Part shown: positions 15,595 to 23,987 of the stretch, one piece after another
Layout of the letters: the number at the start of each line of letters is the position of its first letter
Numbering within the stretch: position 1 is the first letter of the stretch
NCBI GenBank assembly: GCA_036676475.1
Contig: JAKFCU010000052.1
Span: 1-37,168 of the forward strand
Reading direction: 5' to 3'
Length of the DNA: 37,168 nucleotides
Source: LC029 sp036676475
GTDB lineage: Bacteria; Bacillota; Bacilli; Aneurinibacillales; RAOX-1
Notes under the pieces: generated by a model
Seen by the model: only the letters and a program-made list of their open reading frames with translations
What the model was told of the DNA's origin: nothing
Database searches by the model: none
Position numbers and translations under genes: made by a program

Positions 15595-15738
15595 TTAATT
15601 CAAACGATAAACTAAAATCTCTGTTAATTTCACAAGCTCTCTTTCCAAAAATTGTTCAAAGGTGAGTTGAATCGAATCTAAATGGTAATACACCGCTAAC
15701 TGTTCAATCAATTCATCAGATAAGACAATACGCTTCAT
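15595..15738 (-). CDS. Hypothetical 47-residue acidic protein
   Basis: A small gene with a clear GGGAGGAG ribosome binding site before the ATG at 15738. The 47-residue product begins MKRIVLSDELIEQLAVYYHL and is mostly predicted helical, with repeated acidic and leucine positions (TFEQFLERELVKLTEIL). No family is recognised. It might be a small regulatory or antitoxin-like protein, but nothing beyond size and helicity supports this. It converges on the HAD gene. Confidence 0.65.
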   Translation of the reverse strand: MKRIVLSDELIEQLAVYYHLDSIQLTFEQFLERELVKLTEILVYRLN

Positions 15739-15976
15739 TTTACCGACTCCTCCCTTTTTCCCACTGTGTAACCATGATTGACTCTAAATACTTATTCGAC
15801 CTAATGCCCTGTCGAATCCTTTGATGAAACTGGTCTACATTTGACAATTTTAAAAATCACTGTATTATCGCGGGACATTTATTGTCCATGGTTGCATTTA
15901 TAGTCCCTGTAGTGTAATATGATATTAATAACTAAACAATTCGGATTTGTTTTTAAATATAAGGAGGGATTTTACA

Positions 15977-16222
15977 ATGTACACCCATGAAGATTTAGAT
16001 TTTGAGATTGATTATTTTGATGAAGAAGAATATGAAGAAATTCAACAGAAAGCTTCCGCTGAACTACATCGAAATACCATACTGCATATGGAAAACCGCT
16101 ACGGATGCACCTACCCTGAATTCATTCTTCATGCCAATACCTACCAAAAAATGTCTGATCTACATTTTTGGACGATGGCTATACGTTATTTAGCCAGACA
16201 TGATGAGAAAATATACTCTTAA
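15977..16222 (+). CDS. Hypothetical acidic 81-residue protein
   Basis: An 81-residue protein with a strongly acidic N-terminal third (DLDFEIDYFDEEEYEEIQQK) and a helical, His- and aromatic-rich remainder (HMENRYGCTYPEF, HFWTMAIRYLARHDEK). The ATG at 15977 is preceded by AAGGAGG at good spacing; the frame opens at 15947 without support. It has its own terminator. No family is recognised and no function is proposed. Confidence 0.75.
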   Translation: MYTHEDLDFEIDYFDEEEYEEIQQKASAELHRNTILHMENRYGCTYPEFILHANTYQKMSDLHFWTMAIRYLARHDEKIYS

Positions 16223-16230
16223 TAATAAAG

Positions 16231-16272
16231 ATAACCTCTTGGACATTGATTTTGTCTAAGAGGTTATTTTTA
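16231..16272 (+). terminator. Intrinsic terminator after the 81-residue gene
   Basis: ATAACCTCTT (16231-16240) pairs with AAGAGGTTAT (16258-16267). The stem extends inward by ACA/TGT and is followed by four T. Confidence 0.9.
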
Positions 16273-16698
16273 TAGCTATGAGCATCGTCAATCATGAAGC
16301 TAATCAAGTCTTTCATTTTTAAAGGGAAAAATTTCGATTACAACTAGAAATTTTAGAAAAAGAGGTGAATTAGAGGGAATAACTCCCACTATATCCTTCT
16401 TTTTTTAAGCGTATGCGCTTACAACTCTATGCAAAGGGAGATTTTCCACTTATTGAGGTTCAATTAACTCAAAAACCTTTATTAGTGGGAGTATTTCCGC
16501 TTACTCGCTTAACCCCAAGAATTCTAAATGGCAGTTAATCGACAGTCTCAAAATGCCGGTTAAATCCTCCAATCCCCAGGACTCTAGCACTCAAATCGAT
16601 TCAAAGATTTTTGATTAGTGAAATAGAATGGGAAGACAGCTCTTTCGCAGAGAAAACATGATAAAATAGGGATTAAGAATGAAAAAAGGATGATCATC
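16273..16698. other. Gene-free stretch with degenerate repeats
   Basis: About 425 bases without a credible gene. It holds an inverted repeat ACTCCCACTA (16382-16391) / TAGTGGGAGT (16483-16492), a palindrome AAGCG-TATG-CGCTT (16407-16420), and three loosely similar GGGA-rich blocks near 16374, 16436 and 16486. The 3' end presumably contains the recQ promoter. Confidence 0.5.
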
Positions 16699-18843
16699 TT
16701 GCTTACGAAAGCTCAACACATTCTCCAACAATATTTTGGCTATTCATCGTTTCGCCCTGGACAGGAAACGATGATTAAGCATGCGTTAAATGGACATCAC
16801 GCCCTTGCCATTATGCCGACAGGCGGGGGGAAGTCGCTTTGCTATCAAATCCCAGGTTTAGTAAAGGAAGGATGCGCCCTCATTATTTCGCCGTTGATCT
16901 CCCTGATGAAGGACCAAGTGGATGCTCTTCATGCCCACGACATTCCGGCCACCTTCATTAATAGTTCAATTTCCCAAGCGGAGCAGCAGAAGCGTTTAGC
17001 CCAACTTCAAGCAGGAGCCTACCGGTTTTTGTATGTTGCCCCGGAGCGCTTCGAGTCTCCAGAATTTATGCGGACCATCCAGTCTATCCCTCTTTCCCTT
17101 ATAGCTTTTGATGAGGCCCATTGTATTTCACAGTGGGGACACGACTTCCGTCCCAGCTACCGGTCGATTATTCCAAACCTGAAAAGGCTGCCCAATTTGC
17201 CGGTTACCCTGGCCCTAACGGCAACGGCAACGGATGAGGTTATTGAAGATATTCAATCCATCCTGCAAATCAAGGTGGAACACACGGTTAACACTGGCTA
17301 TGCCCGAGAGAACCTTCACTTCCATGTGGTCAAAGGAGTGGATAAAAAGGAGTTCCTGCTTGATTTCATTAAGTCGAGACCAAAAGAGTCGGGTATTATC
17401 TATACCCCTACCCGAAAAATTACCGATCTTATCTATCAACTATTATCAGAACAAGGTTTCCAAACCGCGCATTATCATGCTGGCATGTCCGAATCTGAAC
17501 GTCAGCTAGCCCAACACCGTTTTATTGAGGATGAAGCGACGATTATGGTAGCTACGAATGCGTTTGGGATGGGGATCGACAAATCAAACGTAAGATATGT
17601 GATCCATTATGCCCTCCCCATGAATATGGAAGCATACTATCAAGAAGCAGGTCGTGCGGGACGAGATGGAGAACCTAGTGATTGCTATTTATTATTTGCA
17701 GCACAGGATATCCAATTGCAACGTTTTCTAATTGAACAGTCCTTGCTTGAGCCTGGCAAAAAAGAACGGGAATACGAGAAATTACAGGCCATGGCCCATT
17801 ATGGACACACCCATCGTTGCCTTCCTCGCTATATTCTAGATTATTTTGGGGATCTGGCAGGCGAGGAAAGCTGCGGGCGCTGCTCCAACTGCAGTGAGGA
17901 AGGTAAACAAGAGGATCGTACCAGAGAAGCTCAAATGATCCTATCCTGTGTTAAACGAATGGGAGAACGATTCGGGGCACAACTCACCGCAAAAGTGCTA
18001 AATGGCTCCAAAAGTCAAAAGGTACTTGAGCTAGGCTTTAACAAGCTTACTACTTATGGTCTGCTTTCCGATTACACTGAAAAAGATATCATGAATTGGA
18101 TTCACTATCTGATGGCCGACGGCTATCTTTCCATTCAGGATCCCAAATTCCCTACTTTACAATTAACCCCCTTGGCTTACGAGGTGCTTAAAGGGAACCA
18201 AACTGTTTCAATGCGCATGAGCATCGAACAAAAGAAAAATCAAGTTGACGTTGATGAAGGGTTGTTCGATACGTTGCGTCATCTGCGCAAACAGTTGGCT
18301 GAAAGTAAAAAACTGCCTCCCTATGTCATCTTTTCAGATACGAGTTTGAAAGACATGTGCCGCATGATTCCTGAGACACAGCAGGAGATGCTTCAAATTA
18401 AAGGAATGGGGGAAAAGAAGTTTGAGCAATATGGTACTCTCTTCCTTCAGGCGATCCATCAATATATTCAAGACCATGGTCCCATTGAAAGGCAGCGCCC
18501 TTCTGTTCAAACATCATCAAACAAAGAATCAAAGAACATGGCGGATCAAAAACCAAGCTATCTTGTTTCCTATGAAGCCTTTCAGGGTGGCCGCACCCTT
18601 TCAGAGATTGCTGAGGATCGGAGCCTGACCGTAACAACCATTAAAAACCACCTTTTCCAAGCTTACAAAGAGGGACATTCTATTGATTGGACAAGCTTCT
18701 TTGATGGGGAAACGGAGAAATTGATCCTGCAAAAACATGAGGTCCTTGCAGAAAAGAAATTAAAACCTTTGAAAGAGTGCTTGCCTGATGAAATGACGTA
18801 TTCCACGATCAAAGCGGTTCTGATCAAGCATGCGTTGATGTAA
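16699..18843 (+). CDS. recQ: ATP-dependent DNA helicase RecQ
   Basis: A 714-residue 3'-to-5' DNA helicase used in recombinational repair. Domains in order: RecA-like domains with Walker A MPTGGGKSLCYQ (about 39-50), DEAH box FDEAHCISQWGHDFRPSYR (about 135-155), motif VI region YYQEAGRAGRDG; zinc-binding cysteines (CLPRYILDYFGD, then CGRCSNC); RQC winged helix; HRDC domain (LFDTLRHLRKQLAESKKLPP, about 520-590); and a C-terminal HTH_40-type helix-turn-helix (RTLSEIAEDRSLTVTTIKNH). The TTG at 16699 is chosen because AAAAGGA lies eight bases before it; the in-frame ATG at 16690 overlaps that site. The C-terminal extension fits the long RecQ form of Firmicutes. Confidence 0.96.
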   Translation: MLTKAQHILQQYFGYSSFRPGQETMIKHALNGHHALAIMPTGGGKSLCYQIPGLVKEGCALIISPLISLMKDQVDALHAHDIPATFINSSISQAEQQKRLAQLQAGAYRFLYVAPERFESPEFMRTIQSIPLSLIAFDEAHCISQWGHDFRPSYRSIIPNLKRLPNLPVTLALTATATDEVIEDIQSILQIKVEHTVNTGYARENLHFHVVKGVDKKEFLLDFIKSRPKESGIIYTPTRKITDLIYQLLSEQGFQTAHYHAGMSESERQLAQHRFIEDEATIMVATNAFGMGIDKSNVRYVIHYALPMNMEAYYQEAGRAGRDGEPSDCYLLFAAQDIQLQRFLIEQSLLEPGKKEREYEKLQAMAHYGHTHRCLPRYILDYFGDLAGEESCGRCSNCSEEGKQEDRTREAQMILSCVKRMGERFGAQLTAKVLNGSKSQKVLELGFNKLTTYGLLSDYTEKDIMNWIHYLMADGYLSIQDPKFPTLQLTPLAYEVLKGNQTVSMRMSIEQKKNQVDVDEGLFDTLRHLRKQLAESKKLPPYVIFSDTSLKDMCRMIPETQQEMLQIKGMGEKKFEQYGTLFLQAIHQYIQDHGPIERQRPSVQTSSNKESKNMADQKPSYLVSYEAFQGGRTLSEIAEDRSLTVTTIKNHLFQAYKEGHSIDWTSFFDGETEKLILQKHEVLAEKKLKPLKECLPDEMTYSTIKAVLIKHALM

Positions 18844-18864
18844 AGTAATTAACTTCCAATTTTT

Positions 18865-18892
18865 TGAAACCTTATTCGCCATTTTCCGTAAT
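18865..18892 (+). promoter_or_regulatory. Sigma-W-type promoter of pspA
   Basis: TGAAAC (18865-18870), a 16-base spacer and CGTAAT (18887-18892), preceded by a T-run. This matches the Bacillus extracytoplasmic-function sigma-W consensus (TGAAAC-N16-CGTA). It lies 42 bases before the pspA start codon. Confidence 0.85.
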
Positions 18893-18933
18893 AAAAGGTA
18901 AATACGATACTTCGCAAGGAGGAATTTTTAAGT

Positions 18934-19599
18934 ATGTCCCTTTTTACTCGCTTAAAGGATCTCACGCTCTCTCATCTCTATGCCTTGATTGATAAAGCGG
19001 AAGATCCGGTCAAGATGACGGATCAGTACTTGCGGAATATGGAAATGGACCTTCATGATGCGGAAAAAGCGGTAGCCGCTCAAATGGCACTGGAGAAGAA
19101 ATTCCAGCAGCAGTATAAGGAATTAGAATCTCTCGTTCAAAAACGAAATGATCAGGTGCATCAGGCCGCCCAAGCCAAGAATGTCGATTTGACCCGACGA
19201 GCTCTCCAGGAAAAAAAGGAAGTCGAGCGAAAAATGAAGGAAGCCGAGGAAACATATCTTCAGCACAAACAAGCAATGGAAACTTTGCGGGATAAATGGA
19301 AGAGTATGCAAAAGCAGGTTCAAGATTTGAAGGAAAAGCGAGAAGTTCTAGCTGCACGGGCCCAAACGGCCAAGGCCAAACGGGATATCAACCACAGGGT
19401 GAAAAATGTCGGTTCCTCCTCCACACTAGAAGGATTAAAGAGAATGGAGGAGCGGGTTCGACACTTAGAAGCAGAAGCTGAAGTTAGCGAGGAATGGGTG
19501 AATAAAGAACCCTCTTTAGATGAAGAATTTGCCCAACTTCAGCAAGACCAGGAGTTTGAAGATGAACTAGATGCGTTACTAAAAAAATACGATAACTAA
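18934..19599 (+). CDS. pspA: Phage shock protein A / IM30 family protein
   Basis: A 221-residue, almost wholly helical coiled-coil protein of the PspA/IM30/Vipp1 (ESCRT-III-like) family. It begins with the amphipathic membrane-binding helix (MSLFTRLKDLTLSHLYALID) and the conserved EDPVKMTDQYLRNMEMDL segment. Long charged heptads follow (about 45-150), with an acidic C-terminal part. It would assemble on the cytoplasmic face of a damaged membrane. The start follows AAGGAGG. The upstream sigma-W promoter matches the known control of pspA in B. subtilis. LiaH is the alternative family member, but the sigma-W promoter favours PspA. Confidence 0.95.
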   Translation: MSLFTRLKDLTLSHLYALIDKAEDPVKMTDQYLRNMEMDLHDAEKAVAAQMALEKKFQQQYKELESLVQKRNDQVHQAAQAKNVDLTRRALQEKKEVERKMKEAEETYLQHKQAMETLRDKWKSMQKQVQDLKEKREVLAARAQTAKAKRDINHRVKNVGSSSTLEGLKRMEERVRHLEAEAEVSEEWVNKEPSLDEEFAQLQQDQEFEDELDALLKKYDN

Positions 19600-19618
19600 T
19601 AGAGTTGTTGAAAGTTTT

Positions 19619-19645
19619 AAAAGCTTGGCATATGCCAAGCTTTTT
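19619..19645 (+). terminator. Intrinsic terminator after pspA
   Basis: A 12-bp palindromic stem (19619-19630 with 19633-19644) ends in five T. Confidence 0.88.
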
Positions 19646-19755
19646 GTCATCATTTAGTCTAAGGTTATGCCGGGAACCAATTACCGGAAATTATCCGATT
19701 AAGGCACCCGTCCCAGCCGAGACGATCTCTAATGGATCTTTAGTCCTCGCTCACT

Positions 19756-21252
19756 CTAATCCTTTGGCTTTTCTTCCGGTATGACGGTCTTCGGTCCCAC
19801 CACTTTTTGAGTAAGACCATGAATGAGCTGCTCCACATCGATTCCCGAAACGCTTTTTAACATCTCCGGGGCAGTTGCCATCAACTCCGTCACATAATTG
19901 CTGACTCGCGTAGCTCCTTGACCATTCCCTGTGTCTACCACGGTGAGCTTATCGATGGAGCGGATTGGATCGGCCACCTTTCCCGCCAACTCAGGCAGCA
20001 TTTTCACAATGATGTCGAGAACGGCCGCTTCACCAAATTTCGCAAACGCTTCTGCCAATTTTTCCTTAGCTTCCGCTTCAGCCAGCCCTCGCAAACGAAT
20101 GACTTCTGCTTCGGCAGTACCTTTAGCCCGTTCTGCATCCGCTTCCGCCATACCCGCTAAACGTTTTTGTTCTGCGTTTGCTTTAGCCTCCGCTTCAATA
20201 CGATACTGTAACGCATCGGCCTCACGAAGCTTTTTGGTTTTTTCGGCTTCCGCCTCTTGTTCAACTCGATATTTTTCGGCGTCAGCCTTCTTTTTGACCT
20301 CAGCGTCGTATTGTTTCTCCCGTCGGATAATTTCTTTTTCTTCCAGTTCGATTTGTTTCTGCTTTTCTACTAACTTAATCTTCATTTCTTCATCGACAAC
20401 GGTTTGTTTTGCCCGTGCCTCTTGAATCGAGTAGGCTTGGTCCGCTTCCGCTTTAGCCATGTCCTGTTCTTTCTTAAAAGAGGCGACTTTCAATTCTTTT
20501 TCTTTTTCCGCTTCGGCAATATTCGTATCTCGAATAAGTTCCGCTTTTTGTCCTTCTTCTTCCGCTTTGGCTTTCTTTACCCGAGCATCTCGAACGGCTT
20601 CGGCTTCTGCAATCTCTGCATCCCGTTTGACGACAGCAATTTGCGCTTTACCTAAACTTTCCAGGTAACCGTTACGGTCCCGGACATCCTTTATTGTAAA
20701 TGATACGATGCTGAGTCCCATTTTTTTCAGATCCTTGGCAGCTACTCCTTGGACTTCTTGAGCGAATTTATCTTTATTCCGATAAGCTTCCTCTACGGTC
20801 ATTCCACCAAGAATCGACCTCAAGTGGCCTTCGAGGACCTCTTGCGCTTCTTCCTCTAAATTCTCGGTTGATTTTCCTAGAAATTGCTCTGCTGCAGTGG
20901 AGATATCCTCGATAGAACTGCCAATTTTAATTAAGGCTGTTCCATCTGCAATCACAGGAACCCCTTGTTCAGTGTAAACTTCTGGTGTGGATAGATCTAG
21001 TTTATGGGAGAGTAATGACAAAAACTGAGCTTGTTGGAAGATCGGCAGAATAAAAGCTCCACCCCCGCGGACGATTTTAATTTTACGTCCCGTATCATCC
21101 GTCAATGCATTATTACCACCTAAAAAAGACCCCGTCACAATCATGGCTTCATCAGGACCAACCGTTTTATATCGGGCCCAAAAGGCCAACCCTAGCAAAA
21201 CTATAACTACGACTACGACTATGATAATAGGAATCGTTAAAAAACTTGGCAT
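19756..21252 (-). CDS. floT: Flotillin-like protein (YuaG/FloT)
   Basis: A 498-residue membrane scaffold protein organising functional membrane microdomains. It has an N-terminal membrane hairpin (about 5-25), an SPFH/band-7 domain (about 30-210: ALIKIGSSIEDISTAAEQFL, VAAKDLKKMGLSIVSFTIKD), a long coiled coil with many Ala-Glu repeats (AEAEA, about 215-420) and a C-terminal oligomerisation part. The ATG at 21252 has GGAGG upstream and gives the usual MPSFLTIPII start; the frame to 21288 overlaps yuaF and is not supported. It follows yuaF by 19 bases, as in the B. subtilis yuaFG operon. Confidence 0.96.
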   Translation of the reverse strand: MPSFLTIPIIIVVVVVIVLLGLAFWARYKTVGPDEAMIVTGSFLGGNNALTDDTGRKIKIVRGGGAFILPIFQQAQFLSLLSHKLDLSTPEVYTEQGVPVIADGTALIKIGSSIEDISTAAEQFLGKSTENLEEEAQEVLEGHLRSILGGMTVEEAYRNKDKFAQEVQGVAAKDLKKMGLSIVSFTIKDVRDRNGYLESLGKAQIAVVKRDAEIAEAEAVRDARVKKAKAEEEGQKAELIRDTNIAEAEKEKELKVASFKKEQDMAKAEADQAYSIQEARAKQTVVDEEMKIKLVEKQKQIELEEKEIIRREKQYDAEVKKKADAEKYRVEQEAEAEKTKKLREADALQYRIEAEAKANAEQKRLAGMAEADAERAKGTAEAEVIRLRGLAEAEAKEKLAEAFAKFGEAAVLDIIVKMLPELAGKVADPIRSIDKLTVVDTGNGQGATRVSNYVTELMATAPEMLKSVSGIDVEQLIHGLTQKVVGPKTVIPEEKPKD

Positions 21253-21271
21253 GGTGTTACTCCCTCCTTTT

Positions 21272-21805
21272 TTATGTATGGTGTTCAAAATGGGAAACTA
21301 ACAGCACTCCTTCTTTCACTTCCACCACCACGACTCTGGATCCGGTTTCTATCTCCTCCAAATCAAAGCTGCCCGCGATATGGTTAGTATTCATCGCTCC
21401 TACCTTCACGATCACCTCCCCATACCCCTTTAGGGGGATTGGCACTGACACTTCAGCTATTTTCCCTATCAGATCCTGTATTGAGTACCCTATCGAATTC
21501 TCCGCATTCTGCATAGGTCTTACATAACAAAAATACACAATAATAGAAAGAAAGATAGCGATTATCAAAGATAGACCTGCAATCACCGATGCCCCGATGT
21601 AGGTATATTGAGTGAGGAGAATGCCGCTTCCGCCAAATACCGTCACTCCCCCAACCAAAACCATGGGCTGCATGAAGTGCGGTCCATCCACCGAAAGAAA
21701 GTCCAGCATCCCATCAAAAAACTGGCCGATAAGATCACCAAAAAGGACGGTTACGATAGAGAACAAAACGCCCAATATAAGGCAACCCCAATACACTTCA
21801 AGCAT
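21272..21805 (-). CDS. yuaF: NfeD-like membrane protein YuaF
   Basis: A 177-residue protein with membrane segments at about 3-25, 45-65 and 72-93. A C-terminal OB-fold NfeD domain (about 105-172: GKIAEVSVPIPLKGYGEVIV and GSRVVVVEVKEGVLLVS) follows. Family members are partners of flotillins, and B. subtilis YuaF (174 residues) is encoded immediately upstream of YuaG, as here. First gene of the operon, read from the sigma-W promoter at 21842-21870. It acts at the cytoplasmic membrane together with FloT in envelope-stress defence. Confidence 0.93.
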   Translation of the reverse strand: MLEVYWGCLILGVLFSIVTVLFGDLIGQFFDGMLDFLSVDGPHFMQPMVLVGGVTVFGGSGILLTQYTYIGASVIAGLSLIIAIFLSIIVYFCYVRPMQNAENSIGYSIQDLIGKIAEVSVPIPLKGYGEVIVKVGAMNTNHIAGSFDLEEIETGSRVVVVEVKEGVLLVSHFEHHT

Positions 21806-21841
21806 GCCCGCTCACTTCCTTACTTCCTGAATACACCTTTT

Positions 21842-21870
21842 TATACGCTAGGGGAAAGGAAAAAGTTTCA
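21842..21870 (-). promoter_or_regulatory. Sigma-W-type promoter of yuaF-floT
   Basis: On the minus strand TGAAAC (21870-21865), a 17-base T/C-rich spacer and CGTATA (21847-21842) lie 36 bases before yuaF. This is a near-consensus sigma-W promoter, the known control of yuaFGI in B. subtilis. Confidence 0.9.
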
Positions 21871-21894
21871 CTAAATACTATATTTATACAAAAC

Positions 21895-21930
21895 AAGGCT
21901 AGTCCCTCCATACAGTTAGGGACTAGCCTT
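21895..21930 (-). terminator. Terminator after the MgtC-like gene
   Basis: A perfect 13-bp stem (21895-21907 with 21918-21930) has a 10-base loop. The following minus-strand sequence is T-rich. It separates the MgtC-like gene from the yuaF promoter. Confidence 0.8.
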
Positions 21931-21934
21931 CTAA

Positions 21935-22618
21935 TTACCTGCTTTCCACTTCTACCGATACCACATACGCCACCTTTTTTAGCGAAACATAAATATCTGT
22001 TGTGTATATTTTTTCCGAGGCCAGAATCATCATTTCCAATTGTTGATCTCCATTATTCAGATCCTTTACTTTCACTCGTTTTACCTGCAGATCGAGCTGT
22101 TTGATTTGTTTAAAAATAAGATCCAGCTCTTGATTTTCCTTCACCACAATCTTAATGGACAAATCCCGCTGACGGAGTGTACTTGGACCGATCACCCGAA
22201 CCAGGATTGGAAAGATATTAATCGCTAATATGATGAGAAACATGGCACTTATCGCTTCCCTGTAAAATCCGGCTCCAACCGCAATCCCTAAACCTGATGC
22301 CGCCCAGACCATGGAAGCGGTCGTTAATCCCGATATGACATCATTGCTTCTTCGTAAAATGACACCTGCCCCCAAAAAACCGACCCCGCTCACCACTTGC
22401 GCTGCCAAACGCATCGGATCCATATTCGTATGACCAGGCACAGAATATTGGTGAACGGATTCAATAGAAACAATCGTGATTAAGCAGCTGGCAACCGAAA
22501 TAACCATACTGGTCTTAACACCAAGCGGCTTATTTTTCAATTGCCGATCGATTCCAATCAGAAGACCGAGAAATAAGGCGACCCCTAGTTTTATGAGAAA
22601 TTCATACATATATATCAT
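21935..22618 (-). CDS. MgtC/SapB-family membrane protein
   Basis: A 227-residue protein. Its N-terminal membrane domain carries the family motifs FLGLLIGIDRQLKNKPLGVK and TSMVISVASCLITI, AAQVVSGVGFLGAGVILRR and GLTTASMVWAASGLGIAVG. A soluble ACT-like C-terminal domain (about 150-227) follows. In pathogens MgtC modulates the membrane F-ATPase and growth under low magnesium; in free-living Bacillales the role is unclear. The ATG at 22618 has GGAG eight bases upstream; GTG at 22621 and ATG at 22609 are in frame too. Single gene with its own terminator. Confidence 0.92.
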   Translation of the reverse strand: MIYMYEFLIKLGVALFLGLLIGIDRQLKNKPLGVKTSMVISVASCLITIVSIESVHQYSVPGHTNMDPMRLAAQVVSGVGFLGAGVILRRSNDVISGLTTASMVWAASGLGIAVGAGFYREAISAMFLIILAINIFPILVRVIGPSTLRQRDLSIKIVVKENQELDLIFKQIKQLDLQVKRVKVKDLNNGDQQLEMMILASEKIYTTDIYVSLKKVAYVVSVEVESR

Positions 22619-22728
22619 CACCCATTCTCCAATCTTTTTTAACCAGTTTTCCTTTATAGACTATTATAATAGAATAAACCATTCCAGACTTTCGTCACAT
22701 TTACTTTCAAGTATTTACTAATTTAAGG

Positions 22729-23967
22729 TTAATTCGGCAACACCCGTCCTGTTACCTCACCAAAACCAATCCGATATCCATTTCCTTGACACCAGCCTGT
22801 CATGGTCAGCTGATCTCCATCCTGCAACCATACTCTGTTCTCCCCATTAGATAATTGAATCGGATCGATTCCCCGCCAAGTCAATTCCAATAAACAACCT
22901 CGTGACTCCTTTTCCGGTCCGCTGATGGTCCCCGACGCTAACAGATCGCCCGGACGCAAGTTACAGCCGCCGACCGTATGGTGGGCAATCTGCTGAGCCA
23001 TGCTCCAATATAGGTGTCTGAAATTACTTGCGCAAATTCGTTCGCCTTGCAGATGGACTTCGAGATGGATATCAAAGGAACCCGAACCAGGCTGCCGTAA
23101 ATAAGGAAGAGGTTCTGGATCCTGCTTTATTCCCTTTACTCGAAAGGGCTCTAGCGCTTCCAATGGAACGACCCAGGGAGAGATCGAAGTCGCAAAATTT
23201 TTTCCCAGGAAAGGGCCTAACGGTTGATACTCCCAGGCTTGAATATCACGGGCACTCCAATCATTAACGAGTACAAGCCCAAAGATCTGTTCTTCCGCTT
23301 GCTCAATCGGAATCGGTTCCCCCAGTTCGTTGCCAGGACCAATAAACCACCCCAACTCTAACTCGTAGTCTAACTGGCGGCATGTTCCAAATATCGGAGC
23401 TGTTGCATCGGGAGGCTTCATTTGGCCGTGGGGACGACGTATCTCAGTTCCACTTGTAACAATGGAGCTAGCTCGACCGTGATAGCCAACGGGAAGACGA
23501 GTCCAGTTAGGCATGAGGGCATTTTCTTTCCCGCGAAACATAGTCCCGACGTTCGATGCATGATCCTTGGATGCATAAAAATCAGTATAATCTCCGATTT
23601 GCGCTGGTAATAGCATTTCTATATCGTCTTGTCGAAAGAGAGAGGCCTCGCGAAGAACATGATTATCTCTTAAGGTTGGCACATCAGCCCTAAGTAAGTT
23701 CTGGATCCGGGCACGCGCTTCTTTCCAGGCATGACCGCCAAGGGACATAAACGAATTAAGGGTAGATTGTTGAAAGACCCCTTTTCCCGCTAAGGTAGTA
23801 CCTTGAAAATGTCCGGTCTTTTCCAAAAGGGCAAGATCTAAAACAAAGTCACCAATCGCAACACCGATGCGAGCAGCGCCACCTTGACGGGGACGAAATA
23901 CACCATAAGGTAAATTTTGAATAGGAAAATGAGATTCTGGACCGACTTCTATAAATGATGACTTCAT
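22729..23967 (-). CDS. fahA: Fumarylacetoacetase
   Basis: A 412-residue enzyme that cleaves fumarylacetoacetate to fumarate and acetoacetate, the last step of tyrosine/homogentisate catabolism. An N-terminal SH3-like domain (about 1-110, PYGVFRPRQGGAARIGVAIG) is followed by the FAH catalytic fold. The metal- and substrate-site segment is DYTDFYASKDHASNVGTMFRG, split here as DYTDFYASKDHAS then NVGTMFRG. Further motifs are LPVGYHGRASSIVTSGTEIR, QLDYELELGWFIG and LVLVNDWSARDIQAWEYQPLG. Length and order match full-size fumarylacetoacetases rather than the short FAH-fold hydrolases. Third gene of the hmgA-orf-fahA operon, 20 bases after the preceding stop. No clear terminator was seen downstream. 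Confidence 0.97.
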   Translation of the reverse strand: MKSSFIEVGPESHFPIQNLPYGVFRPRQGGAARIGVAIGDFVLDLALLEKTGHFQGTTLAGKGVFQQSTLNSFMSLGGHAWKEARARIQNLLRADVPTLRDNHVLREASLFRQDDIEMLLPAQIGDYTDFYASKDHASNVGTMFRGKENALMPNWTRLPVGYHGRASSIVTSGTEIRRPHGQMKPPDATAPIFGTCRQLDYELELGWFIGPGNELGEPIPIEQAEEQIFGLVLVNDWSARDIQAWEYQPLGPFLGKNFATSISPWVVPLEALEPFRVKGIKQDPEPLPYLRQPGSGSFDIHLEVHLQGERICASNFRHLYWSMAQQIAHHTVGGCNLRPGDLLASGTISGPEKESRGCLLELTWRGIDPIQLSNGENRVWLQDGDQLTMTGWCQGNGYRIGFGEVTGRVLPN

Positions 23968-23987
23968 TCTATAACCCCTCCTCTCGT

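Noticed and set aside
19931..20655. Plus-strand Ser/Ala- and Phe-rich ORFs opposite floT
   Set aside because: They are mirror frames of the Ala-Glu-rich coiled coil of flotillin on the other strand; the repetitive codons keep the antisense frames open.
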